Origin: Zhengitettix transpicula | Taxonomy: Eukaryota > Arthropoda > Insecta > Orthoptera > Tetrigidae | DNA: 64,000 bases | Direction of reading: 5' to 3' | NCBI GenBank assembly: GCA_037074705.1 | Contig: CM073591.1 | Span: 31,290,587-31,354,586 of the forward strand | Shown: one piece after another, positions 46,625-57,908 of the stretch | Numbering within the stretch: the first letter of the stretch is position 1 | How the letters are laid out: the number at the start of each line of letters is the position of its first letter | Translations under genes and position numbers: made by a program | Notes under the pieces: generated by a model | The model's input: only the letters and a program-made list of their open reading frames with translations | Database searches by the model: none | What the model was told of the DNA's origin: nothing

Positions 46625-47500
46625 CTAAAAATACAAGTAAAATTCCCATAAATTGTATATTACTTCCGCAGCCAAATACATTTTTAAAACTGAAGAAAAA
46701 CGTTTTCCTTTTATTTTTTAATGTTTTCGAGCAATTTATTGAAGAAAAAAAAGTCATCATTATTTTTTTTAAAAAAATTGTTCCGACTCTGAAATGGTCA
46801 GTATCTCTCCTTGAAGTTTAAAATTTAGGTGCATTGTGTACCGGACAGTATTTATAATTTCTTACAAGTTAGATTGACCTGTAAATTTAAAGCGAATACA
46901 CAGTTAGAATATTGTATTTTTTGAAAATTGGCTTACAGGAATCACGCAGCATCATTACAAAAATAAACCTTAATGATCATTGATCTCTTCATGTGTTTGG
47001 CAGCAGAACAGCGCAATATCTCTATGAAGTAATTTAGTGTGAATATACCATAAGATATGTTTAGTAAGAAATCCTATGTAAATACCGTTGACATATTTTA
47101 TTATTATTATTATTATTACATAAGCATTACTGTTTATTTTTATTTGAAAATGGCCTCTATTTGGACATATCTTGATCCATATGAATTCCAAGAAATTTAG
47201 TATTATCTTTGGAAGTGGGTGTAAAGCCAAACGAGGGTATGTTAGTTTTTTAAATATTTACTTGAAGACCGTTTGTATGTAAATAATGCGTTGACAGTAA
47301 TAAAGTTAATTTTATTTTCAACTAGCAGTGACTCAACTTCTTTATTCCAGTTTATTAAAGTGGTGTCATCAGCATGTGACATCAAACTTCCCTTGCTAAT
47401 TACAGGCACATCATTTATGTATAATATGAAAAGCTGAGTTCCCAAAATGGAGCTGTACTCAGGGGAAGAACGGAAAGGTAACATTCACGTGAAGACTGAA
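46625..47500 (-). mobile_element. LINE reverse-transcriptase pseudogene (fingers/palm to C-terminus)
   Basis: The minus strand gives a broken but ordered LINE ORF2. From high to low coordinates it reads SSILGTQLFILYINDVP (matching the G-x-L-G-P-x-LF-x-LYINDLP block), SHADDTTLINW (the catalytic A/F-ADD motif retained), KFLGIHMDQD (the FLG-x-x-x-D block), VNGIYIGFLTKHIL then a thumb-like segment, RDSCKPIFKKYNILTV, RRDTDHFRVGT, and a C-terminal KMYLAAEVIYNLWEFY ending at the stop near 46625. Several stops and frameshifts separate the blocks. This is the largest coding relic in the window. The upstream endonuclease and ORF1 are not found. It differs from family E. Confidence 0.8.
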
Positions 47501-47920
47501 AGAGATTTTCGTTCATGAATTGAATTCGTGTTGCTGCAATTATTGTCTCGTTTGAAAATAAAGACTGGGGAGGGTCAAAGGTCACGGTGTAGAGCGCTGA
47601 AAAGACAGAGAATATTTTTTCACTTAGGATTGAATTCAATAGAAAAAGCAGGACACTTAACTGGCACATTATTTGTTAGTAGGTTATTTTTTATGTGATT
47701 ATATATTATTAGTATTGGAGATTATTCAATACTTCTAGCTACAACTACAGATATGAGTGTAAAGACCATCCTGCAATTTCAAGTCGACTTACACTGCTCA
47801 AAAATTCAAAATTCTATAGTTCCGTATGTAATTGTATATTATAAACGTGATTATAAGACTTTTACCCCCCAAAAATACCGGAATATAGGCTGAAATAAAT
47901 CTATTGTACGTTTAAGACGA

Positions 47921-47926
<6 letters not shown>
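47501..47926. other. No recognised gene
   Basis: Open minus frame at 47415-47669 reaches into this stretch, but the upstream part does not read as LINE protein. Confidence 0.4.
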
Positions 47927-47955
<29 letters not shown>

Positions 47956-49026
47956 AATGCCAATTAATTATGACATTAATTGTTTGAACATAAAATTTAA
48001 ATTGTTTGAGAAATCCATTATAGCGGCAGGAGTTTCCAAAGCGACAATGTAGTCCAGCTCTGTTCCTTTGTCGAAAAAGGTCGTAAATGGCGTATACGTG
48101 CTAAAACTCGAGACCATAGTTCAGTTGGTGACTGGAATTTAACAGAGTTAGTTGGTGCCGGGACATTTCGGAGGACGGAACAAGTGATACTAGAGCAGAG
48201 ACTAGCCGCCGTTTAATGTATTATTATTAGACAAAGTTGTGAGTTGAAGACGGAAGCATTACATCGAAACTTGCTAAGTAAAAGCAGTTTTACGTCCATA
48301 GTCAGCCAGAAATAGTAAAGTTGCAGTTAAAGTCCCAAGAGATAAAAGACTAACAAATCACAGAATTCATATAAGGCAAGCAGAAGTCATATAAGGCAAG
48401 CAGTCAACAGATAGCTGACAAAAAGGAGGATCATCCGAGTTCCTGACATCCTATCAATTTTGACTAGAATCAGTGTAAAATCTGTGAATCTTAGAATCAG
48501 TGTAAAATCTCGCAATAGTTTATTTACGAAACCAAAAGGGATGCTGGAACCGACTGGACAGATGTGAGTAACAAAATACAAAATAATGATTTATGTAAAC
48601 GTAATTAAAAGATAGAAGTCAGATTTCGTTCTATTTAATCAGAGTTAATTTCTTTACTTTTTAATTTCGTTCTATTTTAATTGTCAAGTTAATTTATTTT
48701 CTTTTTAGTTTATTTCTATCGACGTATTGTTTGGGCAAATGTGATTTGTTTGTTAATAAGATTTTTAAATCAAATTGTTGTGTCCATTATCAAACCCAGT
48801 GAAGGCCCTGAGAAAATTAATATTTTAAATTGTAATTGTTTTTGAGTTATTGCCACAAAATAAATAAATATTGTTTGTAAATTTTATTAATTCTTTTATT
48901 TAATTAACACCTTCCATTTGATTATTACATTTTGGCTTCCACAAGGTGGGGCTCGAATTCTTCAAATTCATTAAATTAATTAAACGACGTATTAATTGTT
49001 GTTTATTACAATATATATATATTGTC
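47927..49026 (+). mobile_element. Solo LTR, family C copy C3, inserted in an (AT)n microsatellite
   Basis: The element is 47953-49010. It starts TGTAATGCC and ends TTTATTACA, and is flanked by AT repeats on both sides (47927-47952 and 49011-49022), so a 6-bp ATATAT duplication is possible but cannot be proven inside the microsatellite. It shares the GTAATTAAAAGATA and TATCAAACCCAGTGAAGG blocks with C1 and C2, and an AATAAA near 48858 sets orientation. An in-place duplication of AGAAGTCATATAAGGCAAGC-like sequence occurs near 48370-48402. There is no internal region. Confidence 0.8.
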
Positions 49027-49659
49027 GTACACAATTAGAATAATAGGGACTCAAACAGTAATAGGAAACCAACGTGGAATAACAAAATTTAAAAATATTG
49101 CAAAGTAATGAATTGAATTTACTTGAGTATTATTAACATAATAAATCTGTAGAATTCTGACGGTACAGAAAATTATACCCGGTTTACTATAAACTTTTGT
49201 ACATATCGAGAAATAGGAGTAGCTCACGTATCACACTTATCATAGACTTCACCAATCATATATATATATAATTTCGAAAGTAATACCAACTGAAATGTTT
49301 AGATGAGAAAGAACTATTTTTTAAAATAAGTTGAGTGAGGCATAAGACACTGTAGAGCTGATGTGAATGAAGGAATGCGGCAGGTAGGAGCCCTAGGGGA
49401 GGCTGCAGCCCCTGGCGATGCGGGATCGTAATTCAGCCTCCGCTGGGACTCCAGTGTCCGACAACGAATAAAACATTTTTTTTTTTCGAGAAGTGTATAT
49501 GAAACAAAACACCAACATATTTGTTTAGAATTACCCTCCGGCAACTTGCGTTGCTAAAGTTTCTCAGTTCGTGAAACCAGTGAGTTCTCGACGTTATGAG
49601 TCGACGAAGAAGAATTCCAGTAATCATTATTATTGAAACACGTTTATCAGAATGTTATT
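49027..49659. other. No recognised gene
   Basis: AT-rich with a GC-richer patch at 49370-49460 and unrecognised short minus frames. Confidence 0.4.
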
Positions 49660-50150
49660 TTAGTAAGGATAGTGATCGACTGTACGATATTCTCCAGTGG
49701 GCTTCACGTGGCGAGGGAAGACGCTGATATCGCAGCCCAGTCGGCTAATTGAAACGTCGCTAGAAATTTGAGATGTCTTCCGATCGTCGACGCGTGTTCC
49801 TCCGCATATCTTTCCACCTTACAAGCTGCGGAGTGGCCACACCACGCCACACATTCTCCCGACACTGCGGAGCGGCAATTTACGACGGTACGGCGGCCTA
49901 ACCCGGCCGTTAATCAGCGCTGAATTATCACCGCTCGTCATCGGAGGAGCTTCGCGATCAGCGGCTGCAGGGAGGGGAGGGGGGGGGGGTGAGCAATTTA
50001 AAATCAATTTACGTGTTCCCTCGCCTTATTAGGAAAACTAATACGATAACTACACCGTACAACACTTCCTGAGAGGAATCGAGTACCTCACGACTCGCTG
50101 CGATGTACTTAAGTGCTTGGCCATGTCCAAACTTCAGGCTCTGACCCGGG
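49660..50150. other. GC-rich unique block, candidate conserved non-coding element
   Basis: Unique block containing GTTAATCAGCGCTGAATTA near 49910 and a G-rich run at about 49971-49991. A 62-codon minus frame is unrecognised. Function is inferred only. Confidence 0.3.
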
Positions 50151-50653
50151 TAATAAATCTTAAGTAAAAGGGAATTGTTCTAGAGCTATTAAAACACCAA
50201 TTCAAAACATAAACGATATTTTTCTCTTCCTGCGTATTATTATTGTCGATTAAAAGTGCCTCGTATTCGCAACAGGAATTTAAACACTTCTATCAATTCG
50301 AAATATATATATTCATGTTTCCTCTTAATGAATATTTGGCGAATATTCTAATTCTCTTAGACTGTTGTTTTTGGTACATTGATCGCGTCCATTTCCACTT
50401 TCACGATTTTCCTTTCGTTGTCCTTATGTATTTAATAATCTACAATTAGGGAAAAATCCTGGTGGCAGATAAACCATAATATTACTTATAATCTAGCTTT
50501 GAATAACAATAATAAACTATTGTTCCTTAAGAATATATTTGTACCCTAAAAAGAAGCGGTTTAACACTACACTTCACTTTAAATTGAATTATGATTTAAC
50601 AATAATAATAATCTGACTTACTTTTACATTAAATATTGAAGTAAGAAATACTT
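50151..50653. other. AT-rich sequence, no gene seen
   Basis: No feature supported. Confidence 0.5.
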
Positions 50654-50823
50654 ATTACTCTATTTAAAACCTAATATTTATCAGACGCAACGTTTCGTCC
50701 CTGACTGGGACCTCTTCATGTGTCTAGTTACAATTCAATTACAGTTTATTATAAGAAAATTTAGATTAACAAATTTCCATAATACTCGTAATTACTCTAT
50801 TTAGAACATAATATTGTGTCAGA
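50654..50823. repeat. Direct repeat flanking a hammerhead-like motif
   Basis: ATTACTCTATTTAAAACCTA (from 50654) recurs as ATTACTCTATTTAGAACATA (from 50791), with about 33 bp of similarity and 137 bp between starts. It could be the edge of two tandem pseudo-LTRs of a Penelope-like element. Confidence 0.5.
50681..50724 (-). ncRNA. Hammerhead-like ribozyme motif (best stem II in window)
   Basis: On the minus strand ATGAAGAG is followed by a perfect 5-bp stem GTCCC-AGTCA-GGGAC, then GAAACGTTGCGTC. The last part forms a 3-bp stem III (ACG/CGT) with a 3-base loop and C at the cleavage position. Only the first base of the CTGANGA box differs (A for C). Stem I is not clear. The layout is that of hammerheads found in Penelope-like elements. 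The altered C suggests an inactive copy. Confidence 0.5.
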
Positions 50824-50829
50824 AAAATT

Positions 50830-51545
50830 TATGATAATATTATGTTTTCAATATAATAATAAATTTCCCTGTTGTTTTTAATATTTAATTTTGATTTTAA
50901 TTAGTAGGTGGAAACTTTTCTTCACTTCCTATTTTTTTAGATTCAACCGCAAAATTGTATTTCTTGAGAAGGTTTTTCCTCACGGACTTCAGTCCTAATA
51001 TCATGTTACATTCATTTCTTTCCCAATTTCGCAGCAACGACTTTCTTCGTAATCTTCTATTCGCAATAAAACATTTTCTTTTTCAAACCAAATGACGGGA
51101 AACCAAAGGAGAAAAATAGACCTGCGACTACAAGGCTCATGAAACTACAATAAGAAATTGTTCTTCTCAGATACAGTATTTAAGGACCTTAACCTGGCGC
51201 TTAAGAATGTCACGACGGAATGAGATAGCGAAGTATTGGTTTGCAAAAGATTCAAACTGGGACATTACTTTTATCAAGCGCTAAGATTCCGCTCTGAACA
51301 CCGAGAGTTCTGTGAACACGGTATGGAATTTTATTAAAAGCAAAAATTAAATAAGTCACGGCAACCAAATTATATCGGTTTCGTCTCAGTGCTGAGTACT
51401 AAATCTTATCCTTTCATTAATAGATTTTTTCTTCTGAAGTGAGGTGAGGAAAACCAGCAGAATCGTCGTTGAAACAATATTGGGCATCGAGGTAAAGAAA
51501 CGTCACACGTCGCTTCCGTACGTATATTTATATACGATCTCACAC
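50830..51545. other. No recognised gene
   Basis: AT-rich unique sequence. Confidence 0.45.
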
Positions 51546-51906
51546 TGAACTAAAAAAAATTGTTGTTTTTAGGGCAACAGGCTACATTAGGGTGATCCAC
51601 ATTGGGCAACTCCCCTTTAATAGCATAGGAAGGGATTTGAAAGGGGGGATGCGGAAGGTAGCCAACGGTTACTAGGGCCCACGGGCTATGGTTTAAGGAT
51701 CCTACCCGGCATTCGCCTAAAGAAATGCAGGGAAAACCCTAGGAAAACCTGCTTCGGGTAGGTCGGGCATTGGATACTTGTCCCACGCCCTTCCGATAGC
51801 GGGAGAAAAGTTTGCTGTGGGGACGCAGCATTAAGGTAGCTCCTTCGTATCTCTCCTAAAAGATTTTGCTTGCGAGAGAATCCTCTCGCTCTGTCCTGAA
51901 CTAAAA
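51546..51906 (-). mobile_element. Family A retroposon, copy A11 (internally deleted)
   Basis: The element is about 51556-51896, flanked by TGAACTAAAA at 51546-51555 and 51897-51906 (10-bp duplication). After GGACGCAGCATT it jumps to AAGGTAGCTCCTTCG, losing about 200 bp of the body. The 5' hairpin block (TTGCGAGAGAATCCTCTCGC) is present, so the deletion is internal. The body is subfamily I. Confidence 0.88.
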
Positions 51907-52331
51907 TTTTTTTTTTTTTAGGGCAATAGGCTACATGAGGGTAATCCACTTAGGGCAACTCCCTTTAATAGCATAAGAAGGGATTTGAAAGGGGGGATGC
52001 GGAAGGGTAGAGGAAGGTAGCCAAGGGTTAACTAGGGCCCCCGGGCTATATTTTAAGGATCCTACCCGGCATTCGCCTAAAGGAATGCAGGGAAAACCTT
52101 AGAAAAACCTGCATCGGGTAGGTCGGGTATTGGGTACTTGTCCCACGCCCTTCCGATAGCGGGAGAGGAGTTTGCTGTGGGGACGCAGCTTACCCCTCGC
52201 CATGTCTTGGCCTGTTTAGGAGGCAGCTGGCCGACTATTCCAATAGGAATAGCGGACAACTCTTGCCGTATGCCCAAGGTCTGTGACCCCGGAACATACA
52301 CCTCTCAAAACAGACCGAGGTTGAACTAAAA
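51897..52331 (-). mobile_element. Family A retroposon, copy A12 (5'-truncated), same target as A11
   Basis: The element is about 51907-52321, flanked by TGAACTAAAA at 51897-51906 and 52322-52331. It starts with a T run (poly-A complement) and TAGGGCAATAGGC, and breaks off at CAAAACAGACCGAGG, lacking the 5' third. The 10-bp repeat it shares with A11 shows reuse of the same target. Confidence 0.88.
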
Positions 52332-53880
52332 ATAGGGGAGAATTGGTTTTTTTTCCCATCTTTTCTGTATTTGACTGTGAGTAGAAAAGTGGGTATTGAA
52401 AGGCAAGCCTGTGAGGAGGCGCTTCTCACGAAGTTCGTGTGGCTTCTTTAATTGGACTCACTCCACTTGGATTTTACCGTCGTTGTATAAAAAAGCGCGA
52501 ACCCTGTACCTTTGCATAATTCATTCCAGAATCCAACGTGACGTTATATTTCGTCACCGGGTGTTAATTCTAGTTTCATTCGTTCCTTAATAGCGACCGA
52601 GGTCCGCGCCTTTGAACAGGAATATCTGCGAGTGATCCTGGCAACAAGTGTCTCACAGTCTCGGGGCCGCCAGGGCCGGGCAATAGTGGCATAAAACACC
52701 GCATCGACGTTGTGGTATAAATGTCTCGCCGCCAGGCTGGCAATTACTCCCAGACGTAAAAGAACAAATATGCCTTGAGGAATTAAAGTGGAAAATTCGC
52801 AGAGACAGAGGGCGACGTATGTATGCAGAGAACCGCGCGCTGGGAGGGAGGGAAGTGAGGTGGGGGAGGGGGGGTTGTCTGTCTCTGTCTCGTTTTCGAC
52901 CCCCGGCAACAAACAGAAAAGAACAATCACCATGGTAACAGGGCGGCAAGGAGGAGAGTACAGAAACAACAAAAGCGCGTCGTGAACAATAGACGCCAGC
53001 GGAGGCGACACGGCCGTCTATGTACGCTCCTCCGGACTCTCGCTTTTTATTACATTTCTGCGAGAGACGCACAAGTGCTCCGTACAAATAACGTTTACCA
53101 GAAAAGTCTTTGCCGCTGCGTTTTTATTTCAGCGGGGGAAAAAAAACGATAAAAAAAAACGCGCAAGCACTTCCCCGCCCTCGGGTGAAACTACCACTAA
53201 ATAATAATAAAACTACGCGTGTACACAAAAACTGTAATACGAGGGAGGGGCGCGTTTGCCTAGTAGGTGCTCCGAGGTTTTTAAGAGCTTTTTTCCGCAG
53301 CAGGAGCGGTTCGTGGTGGTGCGTTCCCTTAGGGCGGGGGTTTTTAATAAATCAGCAGACATTCGGGAGGGGTGGGCAGGTCTTAGGGGAGGGCACTGCT
53401 CCCGGGGCTAGCGCAGAATGAATTCCAGCAGCGCCAGACTTCGTAATTAACTGCCCTCGCGTAATTCTGTTTGATTTACAGAACATAGAAATTAATAACC
53501 GAGGTTTGTTGCGCAGCGAATTTAATACGAAACTCCTTATTTGACTTTGACTCTTGCTTCCTCCCTTTCCGTGAAGCCGGGCGTTTTTTTTTTATTATTT
53601 CACCTTTTCCCCCTTCCCACCTTCGCAATCCTAAATTGTACACCACCTACTCCCCGCTCGTTTTCCGGAGCGCGAGAAACAATTGGCGTTCGTTCCGCGA
53701 AACCTAAGGAAAAATTCCAATTACTACAATAGGGGCGGGGGGAGCCCTGGCTTTTATTGACGGTGCCCTTTTTAATTATTGTTAGCTCACACTCCCTCTT
53801 AGGTTCCGGAGGAGACATGGCGTCAAGCGTGCGCCACGGCCGGTTTATTGCTTATTTTTACACGCACACAAATTTTAAAA
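52332..53880. other. Long GC-rich unique region, candidate conserved non-coding elements
   Basis: This is the longest GC-rich, repeat-free stretch in the window. Minus frames of 155 and 144 codons (52544-53011 and 52653-53087) overlap in different frames and show no recognisable domain. A G-rich run at 52841-52873 and another at 53332-53395 could form G-quadruplexes. The patch at 53440-53540 has TAAT-rich words. An unrecognised exon cannot be excluded. Confidence 0.3.
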
Positions 53881-54409
53881 AATAACCTTAATTATTATTT
53901 AAATTAATTTCAGTAAATTACGTAAAAGCGAGCAACGAGGAGATATGTATAAACCGAATGAATTATGGAAATGCAGTTTAAATGAACGTCTGTGAAGTAA
54001 TGAAGGGAGGGCGTTGTATATCAGACTCGAACGAGAAATCGCAAGACACACTGAAAAGGAAATCGCCAGATTATTTCCCAAGATCTTAGTGGATGTGACT
54101 TTCCTCAAAACAATTTTAAGAAACTGAAGTATCGAAATTAACATTTCTGTAAAATCTATTTTCAGTACATAACAAATGCTTCATGCTCTTTTGTAAATAT
54201 ATTATACCCATATGAAAGTTAAATAATTTTTTTATTTCATTATTCCTATATAGTTCTCTTATTTATCTTGGACAGGGAATGTGTGTTCCCGATTTTTAGT
54301 ATTTTTATGTAAACTTCTAATTACCTATAATTGCAGCATCCAATAATTCTATGGTAATTTTATGTAATGACGTATCCTATTTCCTCACACGAGGACTAAT
54401 GGAATAAAA
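53881..54409. other. AT-rich sequence, no gene seen
   Basis: No feature supported. An 81-codon minus frame at 53899-54144 is unrecognised. Confidence 0.45.
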
Positions 54410-55060
54410 TAAACCCAATCAAATCCAAATATGTTTCCCTGTCGCAGCAATTAATGACGACGCTTACAACCGCGCGGTCTACTTTTCTTTCCTCTTTTAC
54501 CGACACTTCCGTAAATGATGGTAACGACACAAAGCAGCCGTAAGTATGGAATCGAAACGCAAAGAAGTCGTTACGTCTACAAACACGTGTTGAGTAATTT
54601 TAATAGTCTACATTCCAGCCGGCGCAAGTTTCCCAAGCATTAACCGACGTAGAAGGCAGAAAAAGTGAAGCTTGTAGATCGTCCCTTGTGGATTTATTTG
54701 TAATCCGCGCGTGAGTTTATTAACAGACCGTGAAAGACAGCGGCACGTGGACTTCGCCGTCATATTTTCAAATATTAATATAATTTGCGGTAATCCCTAA
54801 ATTGCGCGCGTAACAATGGTAGTTAGTGCGCGGATGTTAGGCGTAATTACAGCTACGGACTTGTTAATGGAATGCTAATAGATGCGCCCACTAACGAGTT
54901 ATAAAGCAGCTATGTGCTAGTTTATAAATAAATCACGGCGGCTCTGTGCTGTGTGAGTTCTTTAATAGCTGCACGCACGAGTGCTTCTAGGCACAATCAG
55001 ACGCCGCCATCTTCCTCCGTCCCTATCAACGTATCATCTCAGTTTGTCACTACGGAATTG
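54410..55060. promoter_or_regulatory. Candidate conserved non-coding element / enhancer
   Basis: Unique mixed-composition block without any open frame over 60 codons. It is rich in homeodomain-type sites: the palindrome GTAATTAC at 54843-54850, GTTAATGG, GCTAATAG, and GTTTATAAATAAATCAC (Hox/Cdx-like) near 54919. Lack of coding potential together with complex, non-repetitive sequence is typical of enhancers near developmental genes. Conservation was not tested. Confidence 0.38.
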
Positions 55061-55364
55061 GCAGCCGGCTGGTTAAAGTGACGAAAAAAAAAATACAGAA
55101 TGGAAAACACTTGTGATGATTGTGAGAGGGGGGGGGGGGAAATCAATTAACAGTAAACGCCAGTCGCGTCGACATGAAGTTTGTTAATTGAGTTGCCAGT
55201 GACGATCCGTCGAGAACGAGGATGTGGTTCACCTGTGACATTGATCTTCACGTATCTGATACGTACGTACAAATGAAAATGTCGAAGAGTCAACTGAACA
55301 TTTTGTAGCAGAACAAAAATTAAAAGTGTTGACATTTCACTTGTAATGAATAACGCCGAGATCA
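55061..55364. other. No recognised gene; short poly-G tract
   Basis: A G-run lies at about 55126-55139. Otherwise unique sequence. The 157-codon minus frame starting here reads mainly through the family A copy that follows. Confidence 0.4.
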
Positions 55365-55900
55365 TCAAGGAAGCCTGCGAGCGAATTCTCTCGCAGGTGA
55401 ACCTTCCCAGAGAGCTCTGGAAGAGGTTACCTTTGGTGATGCCTTCTCCTCTCTCTGGTTTTTGAACTAAGGTTCCCACATGCCGAGGCACCTCGGCCTG
55501 TTTTGAGTGGTGTACGTTCCGGGGTCGCAGACCTTCGGCATACCGTAAGAGTACTCCGCTATTCCTATTGGAATAGTTGGCCAGCTGCCTCCTAAACCTG
55601 TCAAGGCACGGCGAGGGCAAAGCTGTGTTCCCACATCAAACCCCTGTCCCGCCATCAATAGGGCGTGGGACAAGTACCAAATGCCCGACCTACCTGATGC
55701 AGGCTTTTCTAGGCTTTTCCCTGCAATATAATTTTAGATGAATTGCCGGGTAGGATCCTTAAACCATAGCCCCGTGGCGCTAGTTAACCCTTGGCTACTT
55801 TCCTCTACCCTTCCGCATCTCCCCTTTCCTATGCTAAAAGAGGGGAGTTGCCACTATGCGAATTACCCTATACATAGCCTGTTTGAACCTAAAAAAAAAT
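55365..55900 (+). mobile_element. Family A retroposon, copy A13, near full length (subfamily II)
   Basis: It begins with the 5' hairpin block (CCTGCGAGCGAATTCTCTCG) and GTGAACCTTCCCAGAGAGC, and ends ACCCTATACATAGCCTGTTT plus an A run. It is the best full-length example of subfamily II. No clear target-site duplication was found. Confidence 0.9.
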
Positions 55901-57550
55901 CCAAGACCTGAAAATTTAAGAGAATGAGGTTGAATATGATAGTGATTTCCTCTGAGAAATATATCATTGGATACATAACGAATTTATTACATTAATGTAA
56001 GAAAAAATTTGCCTGATGATGAAGAAATCTGAACGTGCTGGTTGACAATAAATGTTATGTCTTCTAGCACAGTACTCAATTGATATGATTATTTTTACTG
56101 TAGAAGTATTTAATTTTATTGTCTCACTGACTCAACATTTTTACGTTGTCCAAAATGCAGTCGATCGCCGATGCTCGGATGTAATGGAGCCGTTTGCCCC
56201 ATCAATGTTGGGCAATGGCGCGTGTAATAATCATGTTCAGATCAGCAAAGAGGCCTCAATCACGGTCATCTCCTTCATTCATCCTAACATTGTCTTTAAA
56301 TGAAAATGGGCAAATGGTATTGAAGTCACATTGGCCGTCAGATACAAATTATGAAGCACGTTTCGGTCCGCCATCAAAAGAAACTAAGACCATCTGAGAG
56401 CTGTAGCATCTACGAGAAGAATTGGCATTGAAATTAAAATATCGAATGCACGGATTATATGATCAAGTGATCATAAAATGTGTAATACGGGTATAGAAGC
56501 CAATGACGATTCTGAGGGATCAATGTAATAAAATGATTGTATTATAGGAATAAAAAATAAACATTAAACATAACAGATCGCAATTTACCTCATGGTTTCT
56601 ATGTTTTTCACGAGAAAGTGGCTTCATACTCCGATTTATTCTTTCGTATGACGTAACATACCCATTATTCTATTTATCAACTATACATAAAAAAAGAAAC
56701 TATATTGTGACGGCGATGAACGATTAAGTATTTCATCATATCGTCATAATTGATTTTCTTTAAGTCGTAAATATAAACCTAACTAACATTAATAATTATA
56801 GAGAAAAATGTTATGTACATGAAATAAAATGTTTGATACTAACCACTCCATGTAAGTAACGGTAATCGATGTTTGTATTGTTCGTATCAAAAAAGAAGTA
56901 AAGAATGACAAAACGAACACTAATTTATTAAGTAATATTTTAATCCACGATAAATAATCTTACAAATTTTGTAAACAATTTATCTTTGTTATTTAACCTA
57001 TTTTATAATCTCTGACTATCAGCTAATATCTTTGTACTACAAGTTAATATATTTATTATTTACCTGATAAGTATACATATTGGGATTGAAACATTTTGTT
57101 AAATTAAATTATAATTTTTAATTTTCGGTCTAGGCCTCATTAATAATTTAAATTACCCACTCGAATTTCATTATTATAAACGGTACTGAATATAAAAATC
57201 AATCTTATTCTAAATTATGTCATCAAAATTGCAACAAGATTGGTTACAGGTAAAAGTGTGAATAAGTGGCCACTGTAGAATCTATAAGTTTTAATATTTA
57301 CGAGAAAATGAAAACTATTTCGACACGTTTGCCTTTTATTTTCTATTTTTAAGGAGATTTTTTTTACTTATATTCGAGTATATTTTTCTATACTATTTGA
57401 GTATTTAAATGGATATTTGTAACAATAGTTGGCCCCTAGGTTAAGCTCTAATGCTAATAATTATAAATAACTTTCACCATATATTATACGAAGTAAATTA
57501 TAAATTAAATGATATTGAATTATTGTGCGTCCATAAGTGTAAATGTGGAC
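55901..57550. other. AT-rich sequence, no gene seen
   Basis: AT-rich. Two short plus frames (56052-56303 and 56194-56397) are unrecognised. CTGATGATGAAGAAATCTGAAC near 56013 is a faint hammerhead-like echo, not called. Confidence 0.45.
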
Positions 57551-57552
57551 AG

Positions 57553-57908
57553 ATTGAAATGAAACTTTTACGTCTGTTTAGAAATTAATAATACGAAAGA
57601 TATCCAAATGCAGATAATTAGAAGTGATAATATAATTACCACACAACGTTTCTGCGATCCTTGTTCCTTTCTTCAGGTGCCAAGAAGAGCCTAGAGAGAC
57701 ACAACCGCAGTAGTCAGTTGAAAAACTCAAAAAAAGACCCCCAAAAAAGCTTTATTGAGGTTTGTCAACTGACTACTGCAGTTGTGTCGCCCTAGGCTCT
57801 TCTTAGCAGCTGAAGAAAGGTACAAGGATTGCAGAAACGTTGTGTGGTAAATTATATTATCACTTCTTTTGTCTGTGATTGGCTATCTTTCCTATTATTC
57901 CAATTATT
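57553..57908 (+). mobile_element. Snapback element family B, copy B7
   Basis: Two arms of about 150 bp are separated by a loop near 57725-57765. The left end has the extension (CTTTTACGTCTGTTTAGAAA). The arms carry CTGAAGAAAGG boxes with GCAGAAACGTTGTG; in this copy both arms have a perfect CTGAAGA. No target-site duplication was found. Confidence 0.85.

Noticed and set aside
52544..53087. Minus-strand open frames of 155 and 144 codons as genes
   Set aside because: They overlap in different frames in a GC-rich block where stops are rare, and show no recognisable domain, signal peptide or exon borders.
56008..56045. Hammerhead motif at CTGATGATGAAG
   Set aside because: The following stretch forms no stem II and the GAAA box is GAAC at the wrong distance.
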